From contig JANRIC010000036.1 in assembly GCA_033765345.1 (NCBI GenBank), forward strand, positions 1 through 60,899: a DNA stretch of 60,899 nt, given 5' to 3'. The notes beneath the pieces are model-generated. The model worked only from the letters and a program-made list of their open reading frames with translations. It was not told the DNA's origin and did not search any database. Each line of letters starts with the position of its first letter. The stretch's first letter is position 1. Below, one piece after another: positions 17,000-25,864 of the stretch. The stretch comes from JANRIC01 sp033765345 (GTDB lineage Bacteria > Bacteroidota > Bacteroidia > Cytophagales > Microscillaceae). The position numbers were made by a program, and so were the translations under genes.

Positions 17000-17866
17000 T
17001 TAATAAATAAATGATTCCCTGTAACTCTGTGGACTCATCCCGGTAATGAGCCTAAAATGTTTATGAAAGCTGGAGCTGTTGTTAAATCCGCTTTCAAAAC
17101 AAATTTCCTTATTATTCATTTTACCTTCAATCAATAATTTGCAGGCATAACTTACTCTTAGTTCAAGAATAAATTCGGTAAAACTTTTACCCGTTTTTGA
17201 TTTGAAATAACGACAAAATGCACTTGGGGCAAATCCGGCTTTTTCGGCAATGATGCGCAAAGGGATATGTTCCTTGAAATTCTCAAAGGCAAAATCATAA
17301 ATGGCGTTGATGCGTTCGTGTTCGGATCTGGAAGATTGATGCTGAAAACCCAAAGAAGCCAAAGGAATGGCTTCATCCCCTCTATCGGATGAAATCACCG
17401 CCAAACATTCCAATAAATAAACCAACCGAAAAGTACCTTCTGATCTTTTAATTTTTTCTATCAAATCGGCTACTTGTTTTCGGATACCTCCTTTTAGCAA
17501 AAGTCCTCGTTCAGATTTTTCTATTGTTTTTTTTAACAATTTATTTTCGGGCATCTCCATAAAATGCCTCCCCCAAAGATGCTCCTTAAAATGAATTGCA
17601 GTAGAATAGATGGAGTCTTCTTCATAGGCCGGATTTTCATCATAACGCCAAAAGTGAGGCAGATTACTTCCTATCAGAATAATATCATCCGCCTGAAACC
17701 GCATGATGTGATCCCCCATAAACTGTGTCCCACATCCCTGATGAAAATGAATGAGCTCTATTTCTTCATGAAAATGCCATTGACTGTTGATATTAGGACT
17801 TTTGAACTGTCTAAGCAAAAAAGAAGCATCCGGCGTATGGGGTATTTTTAATAGATTGGCCTTCAT
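17000..17866 (-). CDS. AraC-family regulator with cupin sensor domain
   Basis: A transcription regulator of 288 residues. The N-terminal half is a cupin-type ligand pocket (WHFHEEIELIHFHQG near residue 31, then IMRFQADDIILIGSNLPHFW). The C-terminal 100 residues hold two helix-turn-helix units: IPLRIIAEKAGFAPSAFCRY, and NNKEICFESGFNNSSSFHKH followed by TGMSPQSYRES. It is transcribed divergently from the esterase gene at 18146 across a 279-bp intergenic region and most likely controls that carbohydrate operon in response to a sugar. Unlike SusR-type hybrid sensors it has no membrane or kinase part, so it would sense a cytoplasmic ligand. Confidence 0.88.
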   Translation of the reverse strand: MKANLLKIPHTPDASFLLRQFKSPNINSQWHFHEEIELIHFHQGCGTQFMGDHIMRFQADDIILIGSNLPHFWRYDENPAYEEDSIYSTAIHFKEHLWGRHFMEMPENKLLKKTIEKSERGLLLKGGIRKQVADLIEKIKRSEGTFRLVYLLECLAVISSDRGDEAIPLASLGFQHQSSRSEHERINAIYDFAFENFKEHIPLRIIAEKAGFAPSAFCRYFKSKTGKSFTEFILELRVSYACKLLIEGKMNNKEICFESGFNNSSSFHKHFRLITGMSPQSYRESFIY

Positions 17867-17902
17867 TTTTTATTTTTCCAATAAAGTTCTTTGCTTAAAC
17901 TC

Positions 17903-17910
17903 CAAATATA
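17903..17910 (-). promoter_or_regulatory. Candidate -7 box (TATATTTG) for the araC-type gene
   Basis: On the minus strand this reads TATATTTG, an exact TAnnTTTG match about 37 bp before the regulator start. No TTTG is found at the expected -33 distance. Confidence 0.4.
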
Positions 17911-17983
17911 CAAAAAATTCTAATCATGTTAATATCGCTGAATACTTAGTAAATAAATCTAACTAAATACTACTAAAATAGTA

Positions 17984-17991
17984 TAGATTTG
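17984..17991 (+). promoter_or_regulatory. Candidate -7 box (TAGATTTG) for the esterase operon
   Basis: TAGATTTG fits TAnnTTTG, but the -33 TTTG is missing, as would suit an activator-dependent promoter. It would give a leader of about 150 nt. The divergent AraC gene makes this intergenic region the likely control point. Confidence 0.35.
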
Positions 17992-18145
17992 TGTTATTCT
18001 TTTAATGTCAAAATGACATTTATTTTATGCCTAATTTTTCATTAAATATTACAATAATTTTAAGTATCATGAGCTGGGTTGAGGCAAGCCTCTTATACCC
18101 ACACTAAAATGGTTTTACAGGATATTAGCTAAAACGTAAATCTCT

Positions 18146-19309
18146 ATGAATCATAAAGTAACTGCGTACTCATTACTTTTAAGCACATTTCTTTGCATAT
18201 CAGGGCTTGTTATCGGGCAACCGCCAAGAGGTCCTTTGATCATTTCTCCACAGGTTCATGCTGATAAAACGCTTACATTTCGTTATTTAGCACCTACTGC
18301 TAAAGAAGTGAAGCTGAATGCACAGTTTGAAAAAACACCCTTGGATATGACCAAGGATACTTTAGGTATCTGGAGCATTACAGTTGGACCTGTTGATCCT
18401 GATATTTATCCTTATAGTTTTCAGGTAGATGGCGTTACGGTGATGGATCCTGCCAACGTAGCTTTTTTTCCCAATGAGCGTTTCAAGGCAAGCCTTGTAG
18501 ACATTCCAGGAGAAAGTCCCTTGGTTCATTCCCTGCAAGATGTTCCACATGGCAGCGTTACTTATGAATATTACCCTGCATCAAGCGGAAGCATCGGTTC
18601 ATTGTTTATTTATACACCTCCTGGTTATGACAAAGATCCATCTAAAAAATACCCGGTTTTCTATCTCATAAGCGGTACTACTGATACTGAAGAGACCTGG
18701 TTTAAGGTAGGAAAGGTCAACCTAATTCTTGACAATCTCCTGGCAGCAGGCAAAGCCAAGCCTATGATTATTGTGATGCCTTATGGAAATGTAGCCGCTA
18801 GAATTGCTGAACAAACTGGTAAACCCAAACCTGCTGATCCCATTGGAAGAGATAATCCTGAAGCATTAAGCAGATCAAATGAATTTGAAAATGATTTGGT
18901 GAATCATATAATCCCATACGTCGATAAAAATTATCGAACCCTCAGCAATCGTGAAAATCGGGCAATTGGTGGGTTTTCAAGAGGAGGCGGGCAAACTTTA
19001 CGAACGGCTTTCAGCAACTTGGATAAATTTGCTTGGATTTGTTGCTATAGTGCCTATTTATCCCCTGCTGAAATGGAGCGTAGTTATAATTCTATCATTC
19101 AAAAACCCGAAAACACCAACAAACAACTGAAATTATTCTGGATAAGTGTGGGAAATGAAGACTTTTTGTATAAAGATACCGTGGAATTTATGGAATACCT
19201 GAAAACCAAAAAAGTGAATTTCAAAAGTCTTATCTCATCAGGTGGTCATACCTGGATGAACACCAAAAAATACCTTTCAGAAACAGCCCAATTACTTTTT
19301 AATCAATAA
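18146..19309 (+). CDS. Secreted CE1-type carbohydrate esterase with N-terminal E-set domain (first of three)
   Basis: A secreted esterase of 387 residues. After the signal peptide, residues about 30-125 form an E-set/CBM48-like module (TLTFRYLAPTAKEVKLNAQF, DIYPYSFQVDGV). A CE1/enterochelin esterase-like alpha/beta hydrolase domain follows: SLFIYTPPGYDKD, YPVFYLISG, nucleophile elbow GGFSRGGG (Ser near 278), an Asp in GNEDFLY (about 337) and a His in SGGHTWMN (about 367). The family removes feruloyl or acetyl groups from xylan side chains. Compared with its two paralogs the usual HG after the oxyanion strand is SG, and the elbow has Arg, so specificity may differ. The stop is 4 bp before the next paralog. 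Confidence 0.85.
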   Translation: MNHKVTAYSLLLSTFLCISGLVIGQPPRGPLIISPQVHADKTLTFRYLAPTAKEVKLNAQFEKTPLDMTKDTLGIWSITVGPVDPDIYPYSFQVDGVTVMDPANVAFFPNERFKASLVDIPGESPLVHSLQDVPHGSVTYEYYPASSGSIGSLFIYTPPGYDKDPSKKYPVFYLISGTTDTEETWFKVGKVNLILDNLLAAGKAKPMIIVMPYGNVAARIAEQTGKPKPADPIGRDNPEALSRSNEFENDLVNHIIPYVDKNYRTLSNRENRAIGGFSRGGGQTLRTAFSNLDKFAWICCYSAYLSPAEMERSYNSIIQKPENTNKQLKLFWISVGNEDFLYKDTVEFMEYLKTKKVNFKSLISSGGHTWMNTKKYLSETAQLLFNQ

Positions 19310-19313
19310 TACC

Positions 19314-20393
19314 ATGACACGAATAACCTACATCCTGATTATATGGATGCTTTCAAGTTTTACTGCCAAAGCACAAAGATCTCCCAGAATTAGTTCGCCA
19401 GATGTACATCCCGATCATAGTATTACATTCAGGTACTATTCTCGTAATGCCCAAAAAGTGACGCTTTCAGGAGAATTTTTATCTGCACCTGTATCGTTAA
19501 GCAAGGACACCTCAGGCATCTGGAGTATCACCGTTCCCCCAGTTAAACCCGATATTTATCCGTATAGCTTTTGGGTAGACAGTGTTCAAACTGCCGATCC
19601 TAACAACACCTACATTTTTGCCAATGAAAGATTTAAACGAAGTATCGTAGATATACCCGGAGACCAAGCTCTTATTCATTCTTTACAACATGTACCGCAT
19701 GGCAAAATTACGTATCACTATTACAAATCAACTACCTTAGGCAGAACCCGTCCATTGCTTGTGTATACTCCACCTGGATTTGATGCACGTGCTAAAATCA
19801 AATACCCAGTACTTTATCTAATCCACGGCGGTTCGGATACTGAAGAAACCTGGACAAAAGTGGGTCGTGCCAACCTGATCGCTGATAACTTGATTGCACA
19901 AGGAAAAGCCAAACCCATGCTTATTGTAATGCCTTACGGAAACGTACGCCCAAACCCGATGGCTGACTTTACAAAGGATGTGGTAAATGACATCATTCCT
20001 TTTGTTGAATCCAATTATCCTGTGCTCAATGATAGTGAACACCGCGCAATCGCTGGATTTTCTGTGGGAGGTGGTCAGACACTCAATATCGGACTCAGCC
20101 ATACCGATAAATTTGCCTATATCTGCTCTTATGCGCCGTATACAGCCACTGACGAATTCAAAAAGAATTTTACGGATTGGTCACCCCGTGCAGATTTGAT
20201 GAATAAGCAACTGAAATTATTTAACATCAGCATAGCTACGGAAGATTTTCTTTATGAAAGCGTACAAAAGAACATTGCTATGTTCAAAGAAAAAAATCTG
20301 AAACTCGATACCCTGATCGTACCTGGCGGGCATACTTGGATGAACTGCAAGCTTTATCTTGCCAATACCTTACAACAACTTTTTAAGGAGTAG
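19314..20393 (+). CDS. Secreted CE1-type carbohydrate esterase with N-terminal E-set domain (second of three)
   Basis: A paralog of the preceding gene, 359 residues, with the same order: signal peptide (MTRITYILIIWMLSSFTAKA), E-set/CBM48-like domain (SITFRYYSRNAQKVTLSGEF, DIYPYSFWVDSV), then a CE1-type hydrolase. The oxyanion region is VLYLIHGGSDTEETW, the nucleophile Ser is near residue 250 in AGFSVGGG, and the catalytic His is in PGGHTWMN. Predicted activity is feruloyl or acetyl xylan esterase, acting in the periplasm or outside the cell. The 4-bp gap from the previous gene means one transcript and likely coupled translation. Tandem duplication is the simplest origin. Confidence 0.87.
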   Translation: MTRITYILIIWMLSSFTAKAQRSPRISSPDVHPDHSITFRYYSRNAQKVTLSGEFLSAPVSLSKDTSGIWSITVPPVKPDIYPYSFWVDSVQTADPNNTYIFANERFKRSIVDIPGDQALIHSLQHVPHGKITYHYYKSTTLGRTRPLLVYTPPGFDARAKIKYPVLYLIHGGSDTEETWTKVGRANLIADNLIAQGKAKPMLIVMPYGNVRPNPMADFTKDVVNDIIPFVESNYPVLNDSEHRAIAGFSVGGGQTLNIGLSHTDKFAYICSYAPYTATDEFKKNFTDWSPRADLMNKQLKLFNISIATEDFLYESVQKNIAMFKEKNLKLDTLIVPGGHTWMNCKLYLANTLQQLFKE

Positions 20394-20434
20394 TCGCAAT
20401 TGAAAAAGATCAAGATGAAATAAAGAATAGAAAA

Positions 20435-21976
20435 ATGAAAACAAAAGTAAATCAAGTTATTCTGATTTTGTGGGTCATGATAGTGCTTTTTTCTTGCAAA
20501 AACCCACCTGAATCTAAAACCATCAAAACAGAAGCAAAATTTAAAGAAACCTGGGAATCACTCGCTACCAATGAAAGAGACCCGGAATGGTTCAAAGATG
20601 CCAAATTCGGTATTTATTTTCATTGGGGAGTGTATAGCGTACCAGCATTTGATAACGAATGGTATCCCCGGTGGATGTATGTACCAGGCAGAAGTGAGTG
20701 GGGTGGAAAAGTCTTTGATCACCATCAAAAAACCTTTGGCCCACTATCTGATTTCAACTACCACGATTTTATCCCTATGTTTACCGCAGAACATTTTGAT
20801 GCCAAAGAATGGGCTGATTTGTTTAGAAAATCCGGTGCCCGTTTTGCAGGACCAGTAGCACAGCATCACGATGGATTTGCCCTGTGGGGCAGCAAAGTGA
20901 ACCCCTGGAATGCCAAAGATATGGGGCCTAAAAGGGACATTCTTGGTGAATTATTCGCCGAACTTAAAAAAAATGACCTGAAAACCATCGCCACTTTTCA
21001 TCACGCCAGACTTCTTCAACGATACGCACAGGATACCGCAAAATGGGCTAAAAATACACCCGACCCAGGATGGGATAGCCATTACCCTTATCACCCTGAT
21101 TATATCACCTCTACCACTGATCCTAAGCTTAGAAAACTATACGGAAATATACCCACGGAGGAATTTCACGACTATTGGCTCAATCAGATCAAAGAAGTTG
21201 TAGACGGTTATGCCCCTGATATTATCTGGTTCGATTCCTGGTTGGATAAAATCCCAGAAAACTACCGCCAAAAAATGGTAGCCCATCATTTTAATACCGC
21301 AAGCTCCAGAGGACAAAAGCCCATAGTTGCTTATAAGCAAGAAGACCTACCCGCCAACGTAGGGATGCTCGATATGGAACAAGGCGGAAAAACAGAGCTT
21401 TCCGAAGATTACTGGTTAACTGATATTACCATAAGTTATGGAAGTTGGTGCTACACTCAGGGACAAAAATATAAATCTCCTGCCCTAGTCATTAGAAATA
21501 TGATTGATGTATGGAGTAAAAGAGGAGTTGTATTGCTGAATATTTCGCCAAAAGCAGATGGCACTATTGTCGATGAACAAAGGAATGTTTTAATAAGTAT
21601 TGGTCAATGGATTGAAAAACATAAAGAAGCGATTTATGAAACCCGCGCTTATTCAACCTATGGGTATGGAAAAGCTGAATTTGTAAAAGGGCAGTTTGGA
21701 GGACAATCAGCCACCATAGACTATAATCAAAATGATTTTCGGTTTACTATCTCCAAAGACAAAAAACACTTGTATGTTTTCTCCCTTGGACTTCCAGCAG
21801 CCAATTCAAATATTGAAATTCGTACCGCCATACAATCAAAAATCAAAAGAGTATCCATGGTGGGAAGCGGGCTTGAGCTGAAGTGGTCTGTAAACAATCA
21901 AAAATTGACCCTTATCACCCCCAAAGCTTCTGATATGGATGAGTTGGCTACTGTATTTAAGATAGATTTTGAATAA
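20435..21976 (+). CDS. GH29-family alpha-L-fucosidase, lipoprotein
   Basis: A glycoside hydrolase of family 29, 513 residues, which removes alpha-L-fucose with retention of configuration. Family marks are EWFKDAKFGIYFHWGVYSVP near residue 50, FAGPVAQHHDGFALW near 145, and the nucleophile Asp near 267 in DIIWFDSWLD. RGVVLLNISPKADG near 365 marks the end of the catalytic barrel, followed by a beta-sandwich. A lipoprotein signal ends in VLFSC, so it is likely anchored in the envelope. It sits 41 bp after the second esterase in the same operon. Fucose occurs on xyloglucan and pectin side chains, so the operon may target a fucosylated hemicellulose. Confidence 0.9.
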   Translation: MKTKVNQVILILWVMIVLFSCKNPPESKTIKTEAKFKETWESLATNERDPEWFKDAKFGIYFHWGVYSVPAFDNEWYPRWMYVPGRSEWGGKVFDHHQKTFGPLSDFNYHDFIPMFTAEHFDAKEWADLFRKSGARFAGPVAQHHDGFALWGSKVNPWNAKDMGPKRDILGELFAELKKNDLKTIATFHHARLLQRYAQDTAKWAKNTPDPGWDSHYPYHPDYITSTTDPKLRKLYGNIPTEEFHDYWLNQIKEVVDGYAPDIIWFDSWLDKIPENYRQKMVAHHFNTASSRGQKPIVAYKQEDLPANVGMLDMEQGGKTELSEDYWLTDITISYGSWCYTQGQKYKSPALVIRNMIDVWSKRGVVLLNISPKADGTIVDEQRNVLISIGQWIEKHKEAIYETRAYSTYGYGKAEFVKGQFGGQSATIDYNQNDFRFTISKDKKHLYVFSLGLPAANSNIEIRTAIQSKIKRVSMVGSGLELKWSVNNQKLTLITPKASDMDELATVFKIDFE

Positions 21977-22075
21977 TGATGTCATGAAGCTTAAGCATAG
22001 AATTGTTTTAAAAAGATGAATTCATCCTCTAATCAAATAGATACAAACTCAACATTTAATTTAATTTTTTAACTC

Positions 22076-24004
22076 ATGAAAAAACTCTTATCCCTACTCA
22101 TCTACTTAGTTTTGATAAGCCCTTGTGCCCATTGCCAAGACCTAGTAAAACAGGCTTCACAAGGATTTGACAACGAACGTAGTGGAATCCCACACGGAAA
22201 AATAGATACACTTAGTTACCCCTCCAAAACCGTGGGTACGCAACGAAAAGTATTGATTTATACGCCGCCATCTTTTTCCAAAACAAAAAAATACCCAGTC
22301 TTGTATCTTTTGCATGGCATTGGAGGTGATGAAAAAGAATGGCTGAATGGCGGACAACCTCAAGTAATCTTGGATAACCTCTATGCTGACAAAAAAATTG
22401 AACCTATGATCGTGGTGATGCCCAATGGCCGGGCGATGAAAGACGACCGTGCAATCGGAAATGTATTCGACAGCCTAAAAGTCCAGGCATTTGCCACCTT
22501 CGAGCAAGACTTGCTAAACGACCTGATCCCCTTTGTTGAAAAAAAATACCCAGTCATCAAAAGTCGCGAAAGCCGTGCCATTGCTGGATTATCTATGGGC
22601 GGCGGGCAATCACTAAATTTTGGCTTGGGCAACCTTGACCAATTCGCCTGGGTAGGTGGTTTTTCTTCTGCCCCCAATACCAAAAGCCCTGAACTATTAG
22701 TCCCCAACCCTCAAGAAGCAAGAGAAAAACTAAAACTCTTATGGATTTCATGTGGAGATGAAGACAACCTGATTAGATTCAGCCAACGCACCCACGATTA
22801 TTTGATGAGGAATGATGTACCGCATATCTATTATATCGAGCCTGGAGTACACGACTTTAAAGTATGGAAAAATGGCTTGTATATGTTTTCACAATTCCTT
22901 TTTAAACCTGTCGATGTATCAAGTTTTAAAAAATACACCTTATTAGGTACTCCTGCCGCTACGAATGTAAGGAGAGCAAAATATCCACAGATTTTACCTG
23001 ACAGCCGTGCTATATTTCGCCTGAAAGCTCCCGAAGCACAAAAAGTACAACTTGATTTGGTAAAAAAATATGATATGGTCAAAAATCAGGAAGGTATCTG
23101 GGAAATAACCACCGACTCCCTAAGCGAAGGTTTTCATTATTACTCTTTAATTATAGACGGTGTAGCCGTAGCCGACCCTGCCAGCGAAACCTTTTTCGGG
23201 ATGGGGCGCATGGCAAGCGGAATCGAAGTTCCTTTTAAAAGAGATGAGTATTACGCAGTAAAAGATGTGCCTCACGGAGATACAAGAATCAAACGATACT
23301 ACTCCAGAGTAAGCAATTCGTGGCGTGAAATGTATGTCTATACTCCCCCAGGTTATGATAAAAATACAAATGAAAAATATCCTGTCCTGTACATACTGCA
23401 CGGAGGTGGTGAAGACCAAAGGGGTTGGGCTACTCAGGGAAAAACTGACCTTATCCTGGATAATCTTATCGCAGAAAATAAAGCAAAACCCATGCTGGTC
23501 GTCATGCTCGATGGCAATGTGGGTAATCTGGGTGGTATCGCAGGTTTTAATGAAAACGTATTGCGAGCATTTGAAAACGAATTAAAACAAGTGGCGATCC
23601 CTTTTGTTGAAAGTAATTATCGAGTAGAAACCAATGCCGCAAACAGAGCATTGGCAGGCTTATCTATGGGAGGTTTACAAACATTATACGCCGGCATTAA
23701 AAATACAAATCTATTCTCATATCTGGGTGTGTTCAGTTCAGGCTGGTTTGCCAATAGACCGGAGCTTTCTGACCCACAATATGAGTTTATGAAAAATAAT
23801 GCCTCGATAATTAATAATAATCTCAAGCTTTTTTGGATTGCGATGGGTGGTAAGGAAGATATAGCTCACAACAATTGTCAAGTTATGCTCTCAAAATTTG
23901 ATGAAATGCACATTAAATACACCTATAGTGAATACCCTGGAGGGCATACCTGGCCAGTTTGGAGAAATAATTTATACAACTTCGCTCCTTTATTGTTCAA
24001 ATAG
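22076..24004 (+). CDS. Secreted protein with two CE1-type esterase domains
   Basis: A 642-residue protein with two complete esterase domains. Domain 1 (about 35-285) has YLLHGIGGDEKEW, nucleophile Ser near 173 in AGLSMGGG, and His in PGVHDFKVW. An E-set/CBM48-like module follows (about 300-395: AIFRLKAPEAQKVQLDLVKK, GFHYYSLIIDGV). Domain 2 (about 400-642) has YILHGGGEDQRGW, Ser near 530 in AGLSMGG and His in PGGHTWPVW. Two-domain feruloyl/acetyl xylan esterases are known from xylan loci of Bacteroidota. With the two single-domain paralogs upstream, the operon carries four such domains. An intrinsic terminator follows at 24047. Confidence 0.9.
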   Translation: MKKLLSLLIYLVLISPCAHCQDLVKQASQGFDNERSGIPHGKIDTLSYPSKTVGTQRKVLIYTPPSFSKTKKYPVLYLLHGIGGDEKEWLNGGQPQVILDNLYADKKIEPMIVVMPNGRAMKDDRAIGNVFDSLKVQAFATFEQDLLNDLIPFVEKKYPVIKSRESRAIAGLSMGGGQSLNFGLGNLDQFAWVGGFSSAPNTKSPELLVPNPQEAREKLKLLWISCGDEDNLIRFSQRTHDYLMRNDVPHIYYIEPGVHDFKVWKNGLYMFSQFLFKPVDVSSFKKYTLLGTPAATNVRRAKYPQILPDSRAIFRLKAPEAQKVQLDLVKKYDMVKNQEGIWEITTDSLSEGFHYYSLIIDGVAVADPASETFFGMGRMASGIEVPFKRDEYYAVKDVPHGDTRIKRYYSRVSNSWREMYVYTPPGYDKNTNEKYPVLYILHGGGEDQRGWATQGKTDLILDNLIAENKAKPMLVVMLDGNVGNLGGIAGFNENVLRAFENELKQVAIPFVESNYRVETNAANRALAGLSMGGLQTLYAGIKNTNLFSYLGVFSSGWFANRPELSDPQYEFMKNNASIINNNLKLFWIAMGGKEDIAHNNCQVMLSKFDEMHIKYTYSEYPGGHTWPVWRNNLYNFAPLLFK

Positions 24005-24046
24005 CGGGTAGTATTAAAGATGTAATACTGATATAAAAAAACGCCC

Positions 24047-24075
24047 GGCTTTGTGTCCGCACAAAGCCCCTTTTT
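24047..24075 (+). terminator. Intrinsic terminator of the esterase/GH29 operon
   Basis: A perfect 9-bp GC-rich stem GGCTTTGTG/CACAAAGCC with loop TCCG, followed by CC and five T. It ends the operon that begins at 18146. Confidence 0.85.
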
Positions 24076-24166
24076 GAACGAACAACATTACTTGTTTAAC
24101 ACTACCAAATAGCGATACATAAAACGTGAATCGATACAATATTTCTTAAAAAACTATCCATTTGCT

Positions 24167-24201
24167 AAACCCAAAGCATGAGCAGATAATGCTTTGGGTT
24201 T
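24167..24201 (+). promoter_or_regulatory. Perfect 13-bp hairpin just upstream of the GH43 gene
   Basis: Arms AAACCCAAAGCAT (24167-24179) and ATGCTTTGGGTTT (24189-24201) pair perfectly around a 9-nt loop and end 20 nt before the GH43 ATG. No T-run follows, so it may be a leader structure or a binding site more than a terminator. Confidence 0.5.
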
Positions 24202-24221
24202 GTATAAATCATTAAATCCAG

Positions 24222-25847
24222 ATGAAAAATTTAACAAATCTAATGACAGGACTAAACAAGTGCATGGTTTTGCTCTGTATTTTCTTGAACTATGCAATAT
24301 CTCATTCATCTGCACAAAATATACAAAGTGACTCAGCAAGTAAACTCTTTACCAATCCACTCATCTTTGCGGATGTGCCGGATATGTCCATGATACGCGT
24401 AGGAGATACCTATTATATGAGTAGCACAACCATGCACCTGAGTCCGGGTGTACCGATTATGAAATCCAAAGACCTTGTCAATTGGAAGTTGGTAAGTTAT
24501 GCCTATAATACCCTGGCTGATATAGATGCATTAAATCTCAATCACGGGCAATCCTGCTATGGTAGAGGCTCATGGGCAAGTAGCTTACGCTATCACAAGG
24601 GTACTTTTTATGTAAGCACTTTTTCAAGTACGACAGGTAAAACTCATATTTATACCACAAAAAACATAGAAAGAGGCTCTTGGAAGTCTACTGCTTTTAG
24701 CCCTTCCTTACACGACCATTCACTTTTCTTCGATGACGACGGGCGGGTGTATATGCCTTATGGAAGTGGCAAAATTAAAATGGTTGAACTGAACTCTGAT
24801 CTAACTGGCATAAAATCGGGTACTACAGAGCAGGTGATCATCGAGAACGCAAGTACCCCAACCGGAGCCTCTTCCGGTCTTCCGGCGGAAGGCACTCAAT
24901 TGTTTAAAATACAGGGAAAGTATTATTTATTTAATATTTCTTGGCCAAAAGGAGGAATGCGTACCGTACTCATCCACAGAGCTGATAAAATTACCGGACC
25001 TTATGAAGGAAGAGTTGCTTTGGAAGATCGAGGCATAGCCCAGGGAGGGCTTATCGACACGCCCGACGGCAGGTGGTTTGCCTATCTATTTCGAGATTAT
25101 GGTGCGGTAGGTCGAATCCCGTATCTTGTCCCTGTCAAGTGGGAGGATGGATGGCCGGTACTGGGGCTTGAAGGGAAAGTACCCGATACCCTTGACCTGC
25201 CCTGGAGCAAGGGGTTAATTCCTAGCCTGGTAGCTTCCGACGAATTTGACCGTAGGGAAAAAAAACCCACTTTGCCTTTGGTTTGGCAATGGAATCACAA
25301 TCCCGACAATACATCTTGGTCACTCAGCCAAAGAAGAGGATACCTTCGGTTGACCACCGGAAGAGTCGATACCTCCTTTATTATGGCAAGAAATACCCTA
25401 ACCCAACGTACAATCGGCCCTGAATGCTCCGGTTTAATCTCTATGGATGTATCCAATATGAAGGAGGGCGACTTTGCTGGTCTTGCTCTTTTGCAGAAAA
25501 ATTATGGCTTGGTAGGTGTCAGATTAGAAAATGGGGCTAAATCTATCGTGATGGTTAGCCACGAATCTGAAAAACCCCTTGAGCACGAACGCGTCCCTAT
25601 TAGCCAAAACCTCATTTTTCTGAAAGTTGAATGCAATTTTAGGGAACTGGCAGACAAGGCCTATTGCTATTACAGTCTTGATGGTAAATCCTGGGTACAA
25701 ATCGGCAAAGCATTACAAATGACATATACCTTACCCCACTTTATGGGTTATCGATTTGGTTTGTTTAATTATGCAAGCCAAACTCCCGGCGGATTTGTCG
25801 ATTTTGATTATTTCCGGATAAGCAGCAAAATTTCAAAAAAGGATTAA
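24222..25847 (+). CDS. GH43-family beta-xylosidase/alpha-L-arabinofuranosidase, secreted
   Basis: A glycoside hydrolase of family 43, 541 residues. After a signal peptide (to about SHSSAQ, residue 32) comes the five-bladed propeller. The catalytic base Asp is near residue 53 in FADVPDMSMIRVGDTYYM, the pKa-modulating Asp near 167 in HDHSLFFDDDGRVYM, and the general acid Glu near 223 in PAEGTQLFKIQGKYYLF. The C-terminal 200 residues are a concanavalin-like beta-sandwich typical of GH43 xylosidases. Substrates are usually xylo-oligosaccharides or arabinose side chains. It has its own leader hairpin and lies 217 bp after the esterase operon terminator, so it may be separately expressed. Confidence 0.9.
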   Translation: MKNLTNLMTGLNKCMVLLCIFLNYAISHSSAQNIQSDSASKLFTNPLIFADVPDMSMIRVGDTYYMSSTTMHLSPGVPIMKSKDLVNWKLVSYAYNTLADIDALNLNHGQSCYGRGSWASSLRYHKGTFYVSTFSSTTGKTHIYTTKNIERGSWKSTAFSPSLHDHSLFFDDDGRVYMPYGSGKIKMVELNSDLTGIKSGTTEQVIIENASTPTGASSGLPAEGTQLFKIQGKYYLFNISWPKGGMRTVLIHRADKITGPYEGRVALEDRGIAQGGLIDTPDGRWFAYLFRDYGAVGRIPYLVPVKWEDGWPVLGLEGKVPDTLDLPWSKGLIPSLVASDEFDRREKKPTLPLVWQWNHNPDNTSWSLSQRRGYLRLTTGRVDTSFIMARNTLTQRTIGPECSGLISMDVSNMKEGDFAGLALLQKNYGLVGVRLENGAKSIVMVSHESEKPLEHERVPISQNLIFLKVECNFRELADKAYCYYSLDGKSWVQIGKALQMTYTLPHFMGYRFGLFNYASQTPGGFVDFDYFRISSKISKKD

Positions 25848-25864
25848 ATAACAAGGTTTAGCTC

